DNA of 6,296 nt from Prevotellaceae bacterium (GCA_031275145.1 JAISPE010000187.1:1-6296), one strand, 5' to 3'; positions 1 through 6,077 are shown, counted from the stretch's first letter. The notes: generated by a model not told the origin, from the letters alone. Program-made: numbers and translations.

Positions 1-43
1 TAACCGGATTTTTCAAAATATCATGAGTTAATGAAAAAGAATA

Positions 44-51
44 TATCTTTG
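44..51 (+). promoter_or_regulatory. Bacteroidetes -7 promoter box for the DUF4293 gene
   Basis: TATCTTTG matches the Bacteroidetes sigma-ABfr -7 consensus TAnnTTTG and lies 14 bp before the ATG at 66, giving a very short leader. No good TTTG -33 element is present at the expected 19-bp spacing (the sequence there is tcat), so promoter strength is uncertain. Positions 1-40 hold no recognisable gene. Confidence 0.5.
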
Positions 52-65
52 TATAAAAAATTAAT

Positions 66-485
66 ATGATACAAAGAATACAAACGCTTTATTTGTTTAT
101 AGTTATCGTTCTGCAATCGGTGTTGCTGTATACCGGTATTGCAAAATATGCGGGTACTGCGGGAGAAGACACAGTTATTAAAACCATAGCCATACCTTTG
201 CTGGCGGCTTTGGCGTCATTTACCGCCATAATTCCGGCAATATCGCTGTTTCTGTACAAAAAAAGGATGTTGCAAATGCGATTCAACATCTTTAATTCCA
301 TACTGCTTGTAGCATTGCAGGGATTTATCGTGTATTACATCGTATCGAATACCGGTCAGGAAACAAAATTCATATTCACGATTCAGTCGGTTTTTCCGGT
401 AATTTCTCTTATCCTGAGTATAATGGCTATTAGAAAGATACTGAGGGATGAAATACTGATTCAATCTCTTAACAGGATAAGGTAA
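66..485 (+). CDS. DUF4293 family four-helix membrane protein
   Basis: This is a 139-residue hydrophobic protein with four predicted membrane segments, at about residues 7-27, 41-64, 74-96 and 103-122. The N-terminus MIQRIQTLYLF and the basic C-terminal tail ending RDEILIQSLNRIR match what I recall of DUF4293, a small inner-membrane family restricted to Bacteroidetes and of unknown function. The length is normal for the family and both ends look intact. The start at 66 is supported by the family N-terminus and by a TAnnTTTG box just upstream. The gene appears monocistronic: 105 bp and a separate -7 box precede the next gene. The family assignment rests on motif recognition, not on a search. 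No biochemical role can be given. Confidence 0.85.
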   Translation: MIQRIQTLYLFIVIVLQSVLLYTGIAKYAGTAGEDTVIKTIAIPLLAALASFTAIIPAISLFLYKKRMLQMRFNIFNSILLVALQGFIVYYIVSNTGQETKFIFTIQSVFPVISLILSIMAIRKILRDEILIQSLNRIR

Positions 486-563
486 AATTGTGTCGCCGGA
501 ATGAATTTAACATAAAATAAGGTTATTTATTTTATTTTAATAGGTATCAACCGTTAAAATCCA

Positions 564-571
564 TACCTTTG
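564..571 (+). promoter_or_regulatory. Bacteroidetes -7 promoter box for the thioredoxin-like/OmpA-like pair
   Basis: TACCTTTG matches TAnnTTTG and lies 19 bp before the ATG at 591, so transcription should begin near 577 with a leader of only about 15 nt. The -33 position (541-544, tagg) is a poor match to TTTG. The region upstream (about 505-545) is very AT-rich. Confidence 0.5.
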
Positions 572-590
572 CGCCGGATTTTGTAGATAA

Positions 591-1847
591 ATGAACATGA
601 AAAAAATAATAATGTTAACTGTACTCGTTTTATCCTCAGCGATTCTCCATGCCGAATCTGCCGAATTGAACGAGTTATTATATTCGGCAAAAAGCAAAAA
701 TAAACTTATACTGCTGAAAATATATCACTCGGAAACATCCGGTTTATCTTTCGATTCGATTCCTGTGTCAGACCGGTTTATCGAAGCCTCACTGTACGCA
801 TCGAATCCGTCCGACCGGGAAATTATAAACGAATACAGAGTTGAGTCGTATCCAAGTATCATACTGTTAAATTCAAACGGACATTTGATTTTGCCGGTGA
901 AAAAAGTCGATCATCTTTCCGAAATCGAAGCATATACGGATAAAGCCTTAAAAACGAAATACGATTCCAAACCCTTGGCACAGTTTGATCTGGAATACCG
1001 GAATAATAAAATGAACAAAACTTCGCTGTATGAATATATCGTTACACGAACGTCTTTGGGTTTGGATAACAGCAATATCATCGACAGATACACACAGTCG
1101 GTTACTCCCGGCGACTTGCTGAACAGAAAAACTCTGATGCTGTTCATCGACGAGAATAATTTCAATATTCCAGGCGCTTTTTACAGTTTTATAGAACAGA
1201 ATCAGGAGGAAATCAAACAGGTATTGAAACTTGGCGACGAACGTTTCTACCGTCTGGCTGAAAAATCAATAGAATATAATTTCCGGAAAATCTGTGCGGA
1301 TAAAGACGAATCCTCCCTGCGTCATATCATTGATGTCAAAGTGAATACTTTTAATGCGGGCGACCGCGACATTCTGTACAGCGAATATATGACACGATAT
1401 TTCCATGCGACTTATCAACCGCTGAAATTAATTGATCATGCCCGGGAATATGTAAGCGCCGTATTAAAATATAAGGATTTGCAGGAAAAGGAGATTTCCG
1501 GTAAAAATAAACTGCTGTTTTCTTCCCCGTTAAAAAACAGTATTGTGCGTACTCAATGCGCTGCGCGGTTGAGAGATGCAGCCCAGTATATCGTAGAAAT
1601 CATGAGCGCCAAGTCCGTACTCAATAATGCTTTATCGTGGACTGTCGAGGCGGAACAGCTTGCAGATGACGATAAATGCGACATATATGAAACCCGTGCC
1701 TACATCCTCTATAAACTTGGAAAAAGAGATGAGGCCATTACGAATATGGAAAAATCGTATAATTCAATCTCTCAAAACAATATCGAACAAAAGAAAAATG
1801 TCGGATTCAATCTAATAAAAATGAAAAGAGGTGAAAAAATTTATTGA
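591..1847 (+). CDS. Secreted thioredoxin-fold protein lacking the CxxC active site
   Basis: This 418-residue protein begins with a Sec signal peptide (basic MNMKK, hydrophobic residues 6-19, likely cleavage after A21 in LHA-E), so it should be periplasmic. Residues about 24-120 resemble a thioredoxin-like domain: a LILLKIY strand, then YRVESYPSIILLNSNG with the cis-proline at P88 and the following beta hairpin. The segment that normally carries WCxxC (residues 45-54, YHSETSGLSF) has no cysteine, and the three cysteines in the protein lie far downstream, so dithiol redox activity is unlikely. The remainder is mostly helical, with one TPR-like helix pair near residues 345-395 (YETRAYILYKLGKRDEAITNMEKSY). 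A binding or chaperone role is an inference. ATG 597 (MKKII) is an equally plausible start. The next gene follows after 27 bp, probably in the same operon. Confidence 0.7.
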   Translation: MNMKKIIMLTVLVLSSAILHAESAELNELLYSAKSKNKLILLKIYHSETSGLSFDSIPVSDRFIEASLYASNPSDREIINEYRVESYPSIILLNSNGHLILPVKKVDHLSEIEAYTDKALKTKYDSKPLAQFDLEYRNNKMNKTSLYEYIVTRTSLGLDNSNIIDRYTQSVTPGDLLNRKTLMLFIDENNFNIPGAFYSFIEQNQEEIKQVLKLGDERFYRLAEKSIEYNFRKICADKDESSLRHIIDVKVNTFNAGDRDILYSEYMTRYFHATYQPLKLIDHAREYVSAVLKYKDLQEKEISGKNKLLFSSPLKNSIVRTQCAARLRDAAQYIVEIMSAKSVLNNALSWTVEAEQLADDDKCDIYETRAYILYKLGKRDEAITNMEKSYNSISQNNIEQKKNVGFNLIKMKRGEKIY

Positions 1848-1874
1848 AACGACTTATTTATAAGTATATATTTT

Positions 1875-2585
1875 ATGAAAAATAGAAAAAATTTAAAAGT
1901 TGTATTTAGCCTTGTTGCTATTTTACTGTATTCGTTTCAACCGGGTTATGCGGAATTTAAAATACTCCGGTTTTTACAAAGCAAGAAAAAAGATCCTCAC
2001 TGTGAAAACTGCAAATTCCATACAAACAATTTCTACATGCCATATACACTTGACAGTCTGGAATACGTGCCCGTATCAAAAGCGAATATGATGTATGATC
2101 TGGATATCGACGGTGATGGCGTATCAAACAGATTCGATGACTGTCCCGCTACTTTCGGTACTTTGTCACTGAAAGGATGTCCGCCAGTAGACCATACCAA
2201 ATCAATTTCCTACGGGAATCCTACCGTAAGATTGAGTGAAGGAGATTTTAATTTGATGGTGGAAATTTTCAGCAATCTCGAATTTGAAGGCGCTCAACAG
2301 TCTCCGGACATAAAATCTCAGAAACATCTGGACAGTTTAGTGAAATTTCTGAAGAAAGAAAAACGGCTGTACCTGTATATTTCCTCATACGTTAATCTCG
2401 GCAGCAACCGGATGCAGAACTACTATTTATCGGAATCAAGAGCGCAGTCCGTAAAGAACTATATAGTGAAAAAAGGTATCGACAGTTATCGAATCGAGAC
2501 ACTGTTTTTCGGGGATATGATGCCTGTTGTGGATTTGCCTCATACACGTTTCGAGGTGGAAATCTGCGACAAAAAGAAACTGTGA
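1875..2585 (+). CDS. Secreted OmpA-like domain protein with a thrombospondin type 3 repeat
   Basis: This 236-residue protein has a signal peptide (residues 1-26, cleavage after GYA), with no lipobox cysteine. A short linker contains a CxxC (C43, C46). Residues 75-103 form one thrombospondin type 3 repeat, D-L-D-I-D-G-D-G-V-x-N followed by DDCP and GCPP, a calcium-binding motif common before OmpA domains in Bacteroidetes. Residues about 115-233 fit the OmpA/MotB C-terminal fold, including the YYLSESRAQSVKNYIVKKGI stretch with the peptidoglycan-contacting arginine (R189). The usual GHTD loop is replaced by SSYVNLGS (170-177), so the aspartate that pairs with that arginine in binding diaminopimelate is missing. 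There is no beta-barrel domain. The protein is probably periplasmic or outer-membrane associated. It lies 27 bp after the thioredoxin-like gene and probably shares its transcript. Confidence 0.8.
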   Translation: MKNRKNLKVVFSLVAILLYSFQPGYAEFKILRFLQSKKKDPHCENCKFHTNNFYMPYTLDSLEYVPVSKANMMYDLDIDGDGVSNRFDDCPATFGTLSLKGCPPVDHTKSISYGNPTVRLSEGDFNLMVEIFSNLEFEGAQQSPDIKSQKHLDSLVKFLKKEKRLYLYISSYVNLGSNRMQNYYLSESRAQSVKNYIVKKGIDSYRIETLFFGDMMPVVDLPHTRFEVEICDKKKL

Positions 2586-2652
2586 ATCCCGAAAGACAGT
2601 GACTGTGCATATCTTTTGAATAACTTTTTTTCTGTTGAGACGAAAAACCGCG

Positions 2653-2660
2653 TACTTTTG
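2653..2660 (+). promoter_or_regulatory. Bacteroidetes -7 promoter box for nrdDG
   Basis: TACTTTTG matches TAnnTTTG and lies about 95 bp before the preferred nrdD start at 2756, predicting transcription from about 2666 and a leader of about 90 nt. The -33 element is weak: the nearest is TTG at 2635-2637, with 15 bp rather than 19 bp to the -7 box. If the call is right, the 16-bp palindrome and the riboswitch-like hairpin downstream both lie within the transcript. Confidence 0.5.
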
Positions 2661-2674
2661 CATTCAATATTGTT

Positions 2675-2731
2675 TCCGGAATATTCCGGATGAAAGGGAA
2701 TCCTGTGAAAATCAGGAGTTGTTCCCGACTT
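2675..2731 (+). promoter_or_regulatory. Cobalamin-riboswitch-like leader element of nrdDG (compact or degenerate)
   Basis: The element opens with the perfect palindrome TCCGGAATATTCCGGA (2675-2690), able to form a 6-bp hairpin with an AUAU loop. It continues with AAAGGGAA (2693-2700), then a stem TCCTG/CAGGA (2701-2705 with 2713-2717) closed by the loop TGAAAAT, a bulge GTTG (2718-2721) and TTCCCG (2722-2727), where GGGAA pairs with TTCCC. The conserved cobalamin riboswitch core has the same order: a hairpin, AAnAGGGAA, a stem with a loop of the TGaaAat type, a CtG-like bulge, and CCCGCnACTGT. The GCnACTGT box is degenerate here (GACTTATGAG), and I cannot find the downstream half of a classical aptamer before the ATG at 2756. 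It is therefore either a compact variant, a remnant or a coincidence. B12 riboswitches are known upstream of B12-independent ribonucleotide reductases in other bacteria. Confidence 0.45.
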
Positions 2732-2755
2732 ATGAGTTTTACAAAAAGACGAATT

Positions 2756-4846
2756 ATGGAAGTATTTATAATTAAGAGGGATGGAAAAAAAGAAGCTTTT
2801 TCGATTGAAAAGATAAGAAATGCGATATCAAAAGCTTTTTTGTCGGTAGGCAGTTTCGCTACACAGGATGTTATTACCAACATTCTGAGCAGAGTAAACG
2901 TAACAAACGGAATTACGGTTGAAGAAATACAGAATCAGGTAGAAGTCGCCCTGATGGCCGAAAGATACTATGCCGTTGCAAAATCGTATATGCTGTATCG
3001 ACAAAAACATTTGGAAGACAGGGAAGTGCGCGACAAACTCAATTTCCTGATAGATTACTGCAATGCTACAAACGCCGCATCGGGAAGCAAATACGATGCA
3101 AACGCCAATGTCGAGAACAAAAATATGGCTACGCTTATCGGCGAACTGCCGAAATCCAATTTCATTCGCCTGAATCGCCGGATGCTCACCGACCGTCTGA
3201 AAGAAATGTACGGCAAGGAAATAGCCGACAAATACATCGACATGCTGAACAGTCATTTTATCTATAAAAATGATGAAACAAGCCTTGCCAATTACTGCGC
3301 AAGTATAACCATGTATCCCTGGCTGATTGGAGGGACAGTTTCCATCGGGGGAAACTCGAAAGCTCCGACAAACCTGAAATCGTTTTGCGGAGGTTTTATA
3401 AATATGGTTTTCATGGTATCCAGCATGCTTAGCGGAGCCTGTGCCACGCCCGAGTTCCTGATGTATATGAACTATTTTATCGGACTTGAATACGGCAATG
3501 ATTACTATCTGAATCCGGATAAAACCGTAGATTTGTCGAAACGGCAACGGACAATAGACAAGATTATTACCGACTGTTTCGAGCAGATAGTCTATTCAAT
3601 CAATCAGCCTACGGGAGCGCGGAATTTTCAGGCTGTGTTCTGGAATATCTCATATTATGACAGATATTATTTTGAAAGCCTGTTCGGGAATTTTGTCTTT
3701 CCTGACGGAAGCAGACCTGACTGGAATTCGCTGAGCTGGCTGCAAAAGCGTTTTATGAAATGGTTTAACCGCGAACGTACCAAGTCTATCCTGACTTTTC
3801 CCGTCGAAACCATGGCGCTGCTGACCGAAAACGACGATGTCAAGGATGAAGAATACGGTGATTTTACCGCAGAAATGTACGCAGAAGGACATTCGTTTTT
3901 TACTTATATGAGCGATAATGCCGATTCGCTGAGCAGCTGTTGCCGTCTGCGCAATGAGATACAGGACAATGGATTCAGCTATACTCTGGGTGCGGGAGGG
4001 GTTTCAACCGGCTCGAAAAGCGTGCTGACAATAAATCTCAACCGCTGTATTCAGTATGCTGTCCGTAAAGGTGTTTATTACCAGTTTTTCCTCGAAGAGA
4101 TAGTCGATCTGGCGCATAAGGTGCAGCTGGCTTACAATGAAAACCTCAAATACATGCAGGAAAAAGGAATGCTGCCGCTGTTCGATGCCGGCTATATCAG
4201 TATGGGACGTCAATATCTGACGATAGGCGTGAACGGGCTGGTCGAAGCGGCTGAATTTCTCAATATTGAAATCAGCGATAATCCGAAATACGGGGAATTT
4301 GTTCAGCAAATACTCGGTCTTATTGAAAGATACAACAAAAAATACCGCTCAAAAGAGAATATGTTTAACTGCGAAATGATTCCGGCAGAAAACGTGGGCG
4401 TAAAACATGCGAAATGGGACCGGCGCGACGGATATGCTTCAAAACGGGACTGTTACAACAGTTATTTTTATGTTGTAGAAGATGATTCGCTGAATATTGC
4501 AGATAAATTCCGTTTACATGGACGGAAATATATCGAACATCTGACCGGAGGCTCGGCTCTGCATCTTAATCTGGAAGAACATTTGAACAGGCATCAGTAC
4601 CGGCATTTGCTGAAACTTGCAACGCGGGAAGGATGTAATTATTTTACGTTCAACATTCCGAATACGGTTTGCAACGATTGCGGACATATAGATAAGCGCA
4701 ATTTGAAAGAATGTCCGGTATGTAAAAGCCGCAATCTTGATTATCTGACACGTATCATCGGCTATATGAAACGTGTGAGTAACTTTTCTCAAAGCAGGCA
4801 GGAGGAGGCTGCCCGACGCCATTATGCTTCGGTTCATCAATTATGA
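2756..4846 (+). CDS. nrdD: Anaerobic (class III) ribonucleoside-triphosphate reductase
   Basis: The oxygen-sensitive glycyl radical enzyme NrdD reduces ribonucleotides to deoxyribonucleotides for DNA synthesis. Numbered from ATG 2756 it has 696 residues, close to family size. Residues about 1-90 are an ATP-cone allosteric domain (MEVFIIKRDGKKEAFSIEKI). The catalytic barrel contains YCASITMYP (C181) and SSCCRLR (C395/C396), which I take to be the thiyl and partner cysteines by comparison with the phage T4 enzyme. A C-terminal zinc site has C639, C642, C653 and C656. The radical-bearing glycine is G669 in RIIGY (codon 4760-4762), followed by the usual NFSQSRQEEAARRHY. The frame is open upstream to ATG 2690 and ATG 2732, but those extra residues precede the conserved N-terminus and overlap the structured leader, so 2756 is preferred. 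It overlaps nrdG by 23 bp. Confidence 0.95.
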   Translation: MEVFIIKRDGKKEAFSIEKIRNAISKAFLSVGSFATQDVITNILSRVNVTNGITVEEIQNQVEVALMAERYYAVAKSYMLYRQKHLEDREVRDKLNFLIDYCNATNAASGSKYDANANVENKNMATLIGELPKSNFIRLNRRMLTDRLKEMYGKEIADKYIDMLNSHFIYKNDETSLANYCASITMYPWLIGGTVSIGGNSKAPTNLKSFCGGFINMVFMVSSMLSGACATPEFLMYMNYFIGLEYGNDYYLNPDKTVDLSKRQRTIDKIITDCFEQIVYSINQPTGARNFQAVFWNISYYDRYYFESLFGNFVFPDGSRPDWNSLSWLQKRFMKWFNRERTKSILTFPVETMALLTENDDVKDEEYGDFTAEMYAEGHSFFTYMSDNADSLSSCCRLRNEIQDNGFSYTLGAGGVSTGSKSVLTINLNRCIQYAVRKGVYYQFFLEEIVDLAHKVQLAYNENLKYMQEKGMLPLFDAGYISMGRQYLTIGVNGLVEAAEFLNIEISDNPKYGEFVQQILGLIERYNKKYRSKENMFNCEMIPAENVGVKHAKWDRRDGYASKRDCYNSYFYVVEDDSLNIADKFRLHGRKYIEHLTGGSALHLNLEEHLNRHQYRHLLKLATREGCNYFTFNIPNTVCNDCGHIDKRNLKECPVCKSRNLDYLTRIIGYMKRVSNFSQSRQEEAARRHYASVHQL

Positions 4847-5303
4847 TGTTGTTTTTCAGGAAATACCCGACGAAGTAACTTTGGCGGTTAATATTTCAAA
4901 CTGTCCGAACCGTTGCGAAGGATGTCACAGTCCGTATCTTATGGAAGATGCCGGCATGATACTAAACGAGAATATCCTCGCAGATCTGGTTGAAAAATAC
5001 AGGAATGCGATAACCTGCGTCTGCTTTATGGGAGGAGATTCGTCGCCGTCGGAAGTCGACCGGCTGGCGGCTTTCCTGCGAAAGAATTACAGTATGAAAA
5101 CCGGCTGGTATTCGGGAAAATCCGACATACCGGCCGACTGTTTCATTCAACATTTTGACTATATCAAACTTGGACCCTACATACAGCATCTGGGCGGATT
5201 AAACTCCGCAACAACCAACCAGCGTTTCTACCGTATCGAAAACGGAAATATGATTGATATAACAAACTGTTTCTTCCGGATATACGACAAAAATCCATGT
5301 TAA
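4824..5303 (+). CDS. nrdG: Anaerobic ribonucleotide reductase activating protein (radical SAM)
   Basis: NrdG uses a 4Fe-4S cluster and S-adenosylmethionine to install the glycyl radical on NrdD. The protein has 159 residues, normal for the family. The cluster-binding motif CPNRCEGC supplies C27, C31 and C34 in the radical-SAM CxxxCxxC pattern, and GGD (residues 70-72, in FMGGDSSP) is the usual SAM-contacting motif of activases. The C-terminal KLGPYIQHLGGLNS and TTNQRFYRI stretches are typical of the NrdG family. The start at 4824 lies inside the end of nrdD (23-bp overlap, different frame), which points to translational coupling. A purine-rich AGGAGGAGG sits 15 bp upstream but is explained by nrdD codons (QEEA). 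The end is intact even though a gene fragment on the other strand begins to converge about 20 bp downstream. Confidence 0.95.
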   Translation: MLRFINYDVVFQEIPDEVTLAVNISNCPNRCEGCHSPYLMEDAGMILNENILADLVEKYRNAITCVCFMGGDSSPSEVDRLAAFLRKNYSMKTGWYSGKSDIPADCFIQHFDYIKLGPYIQHLGGLNSATTNQRFYRIENGNMIDITNCFFRIYDKNPC

Positions 5304-5321
5304 GAAATGAAAAGGCGTGTC

Positions 5322-5484
5322 CGTTATCGGGATCCTGCATAAACAGGATACTTCGTGCGGCATTGGCGGCTGTACTTGTTTTTCCGCACCATTTTGCACC
5401 TTCAATCAACACAGCGCCCATGACGGCAAGCGCATTTTGTAACTCAACATCACAAACTCTTGATAAATAATGAAACTTATTCAT
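5322..5484 (-). pseudogene. 5' fragment of a DUF4143-type AAA ATPase gene
   Basis: Reading the - strand from ATG at 5484, the first 54 codons (MNKFHYLSRVCD..., AVLIEGAKWCGKTSTA, then SILFMQDPDN) match the N-terminus of the large ATPase family that carries a C-terminal DUF4143 domain. The Walker A motif is GAKWCGKT (residues 29-36), in the family's characteristic WCGKT form. After DPDN the similarity stops, and the frame runs on as unrelated sequence antisense to nrdG, ending at 5164. The remaining several hundred residues (Walker B, DUF4143 domain) are absent, so the gene is dead. A -7-like box lies just upstream. The frame can be extended to an ATG at 5523, but that ATG lies beyond the -7 box and before the conserved start. 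Confidence 0.7.
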
Positions 5485-5492
5485 GTCGAAAT

Positions 5493-5500
5493 CAAATGTA
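5493..5500 (-). promoter_or_regulatory. -7 promoter box facing the truncated ATPase
   Basis: On the - strand the sequence reads TACATTTG, matching TAnnTTTG, 8 bp before the ATG at 5484. A TTG at 5521-5523 (- strand) is about 20 bp further upstream, near the expected -33 position. If active, it would fire antisense into the 3' end of nrdG. Confidence 0.35.
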
Positions 5501-5530
5501 CGAATAATTTCCGGATTTGGCAATGTTGTT

Positions 5531-5588
5531 CGAAGAAAGTCGATGTTGTTCGATGTTATTCGATAAAGTCGATATCATTCGATAAAGT
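5531..5588 (+). repeat. Short tandem repeats of about 10 bp beginning CGA
   Basis: Six successive units start with CGA: cgaagaaagt, cgatgttgtt, cgatgttatt, cgataaagt, cgatatcatt and cgataaagt, starting at 5531, 5541, 5551, 5561, 5570 and 5580. Spacing is 9-10 bp, close to one helical turn. The units differ but share CGAT and either AAAGT or a TT ending. The tract joins the 21-bp repeats directly. No coding function is apparent. Confidence 0.6.
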
Positions 5589-5662
5589 GTAAGACGTGTT
5601 CCACAGAATGTAAGATGCGTTCCAGCGAATGTAAGATGCGTTCCAGTGAATGTAAGATGCGT
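5589..5662 (+). repeat. 21-bp tandem repeat, about 3.5 copies
   Basis: Copies start at 5589, 5610, 5631 and 5652 (the last is partial, 11 bp). Each begins gtaagatgcgttcca (first copy gtaagacgtgttcca) and ends gaat. The copies at 5610 and 5631 differ at one base (agc versus agt), and the first copy differs at five positions. The 21-bp period is a multiple of three and the + strand can be read as a seven-residue ECKMRSS repeat, but there is no start or family match. I treat it as non-coding. Confidence 0.8.
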
Positions 5663-5673
5663 AAAACGGTGTG

Positions 5674-5757
5674 TCTGATTTTTGTGGACTTTTCCGCATG
5701 GGACTGAACGGCAAATTGGGTTTCATCAACGAAGACGGAGTCGAAGTAACCCGTAAA
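5674..5757 (+). pseudogene. Fragment of a WG-repeat protein
   Basis: In the frame of the ATG at 5698, the translation around GLFRMGLNGKLGFINEDGVEV resembles one unit of the WG repeat (consensus roughly GLxxVxxNGKxGFIDxxGxEVIPxxYD), with L in place of W. Similarity begins upstream of the ATG, near 5683, so the real start is missing. The frame stops at 5758-5760. A PFRYDA stretch in another frame just downstream (5768-5785) could be the end of the same repeat after a frameshift, although the maturase fragment explains it equally well. Only one unit is present. It is a broken scrap and should not be taken as a 20-residue gene. Confidence 0.45.
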
Positions 5758-6016
5758 TAAAATTATTCCGTTCCGCTATGACGCAAGTCTGTACGGGACA
5801 GGTCAGTATCTGAATATCCATCCGGGTAAAAAGGCACCGGGAAAAATAAAGGAAAAGATACACGAGTATCTTCATTCGCACGGACACGGCAGGGCAGAAA
5901 CCGTATCCGCCGGCCTGAACATGATAATAAAAGGCTGGCAGCAGGCATACGAAATATTAATCAGTAAATACGGATTGGTAGACGTACTGAAATACAGGCC
6001 GCCGACTCAATTCTGA
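5750..6016 (+). pseudogene. C-terminal fragment of a group II intron reverse transcriptase/maturase
   Basis: An open frame of 88 codons without a usable start ends at TGA 6014-6016. From 5771 it reads FRYDASLYGTGQYLNIHPGKKAP in two parts, FRYDASLYG and QYLNIHPGKKAP, matching the RYLN-x-x-PSKKA region of bacterial group II intron proteins. It then continues with LNMIIKGWQQAYE (about 5915-5953), the maturase (domain X) motif usually seen as LN..I.GW.nYF. The reverse transcriptase palm and fingers (including YADD) are absent. The tail KYGLVDVLKYRPPTQF is shorter than usual, suggesting an internal deletion after the GW motif. Domains V and VI of the intron RNA follow within 30 bp of the stop codon, as they normally do. 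The protein cannot function as a reverse transcriptase. Confidence 0.75.
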
Positions 6017-6041
6017 ATGCCTCCGGCGAATTAATGCACGA

Positions 6042-6074
6042 AAGCCGTATGCGGGAAAACTGCATGTACGGTTT
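6042..6074 (+). ncRNA. Group II intron domain V
   Basis: The 33-nt hairpin fits the most conserved part of group II introns. AAGCCGTA (6042-6049) pairs with TACGGTTT (6067-6074) and carries the catalytic AGC triad at 6043-6045. The two-nucleotide bulge TG is at 6065-6066. The upper stem TGCGG (6050-6054) pairs with CTGCA (6060-6064) around a GAAAA loop, close to the usual GNRA tetraloop. All key catalytic features are retained despite loss of the rest of the intron. Confidence 0.85.
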
Positions 6075-6077
6075 GAC

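Noticed and set aside
1851..1864. Inverted repeat ACTTAT-TT-ATAAGT between the thioredoxin-like and OmpA-like genes
   Set aside because: It is AT-only apart from the end pairs, with a two-base loop. It is too weak to be a terminator and is probably chance in an AT-rich gap.
2591..2632. Possible rho-independent terminator after the OmpA-like gene (ACAGTGACTGT, then T-rich sequence)
   Set aside because: The inverted repeat has a one-base centre and cannot form a stable hairpin. The outer AAAGA/TCTTT pairing is weak and the T-run is too far away.
2828..3547. Long open frame (239 codons) antisense to nrdD
   Set aside because: It lies wholly opposite a strongly conserved gene, has no recognisable domain or promoter, and is typical of shadow frames.
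4800..4808. AGGAGGAGG as a Shine-Dalgarno for nrdG
   Set aside because: It lies 15 bp from the ATG, encodes the conserved QEE of NrdD, and Bacteroidetes rarely use Shine-Dalgarno sequences.
5531..5662. CRISPR array
   Set aside because: Units are contiguous, with no spacers between them, and no cas genes are present.
5669..5674. GTGTG that could be the 5' end (GUGYG) of the group II intron
   Set aside because: Only about 100 bp separate it from the maturase fragment, with no domain I-III sequence between, and the following bases do not resemble an intron 5' end. A five-base match is expected by chance.
5592..5695. Repeat-encoded peptide (ECKMRSS repeats) on the + strand
   Set aside because: There is no plausible start, no family match, and the frame only reflects a 21-bp period. 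Non-coding repeat is the simpler reading.
5763..5948. 61-codon open frame on the - strand
   Set aside because: It is antisense to the maturase fragment, whose motifs explain the sequence.
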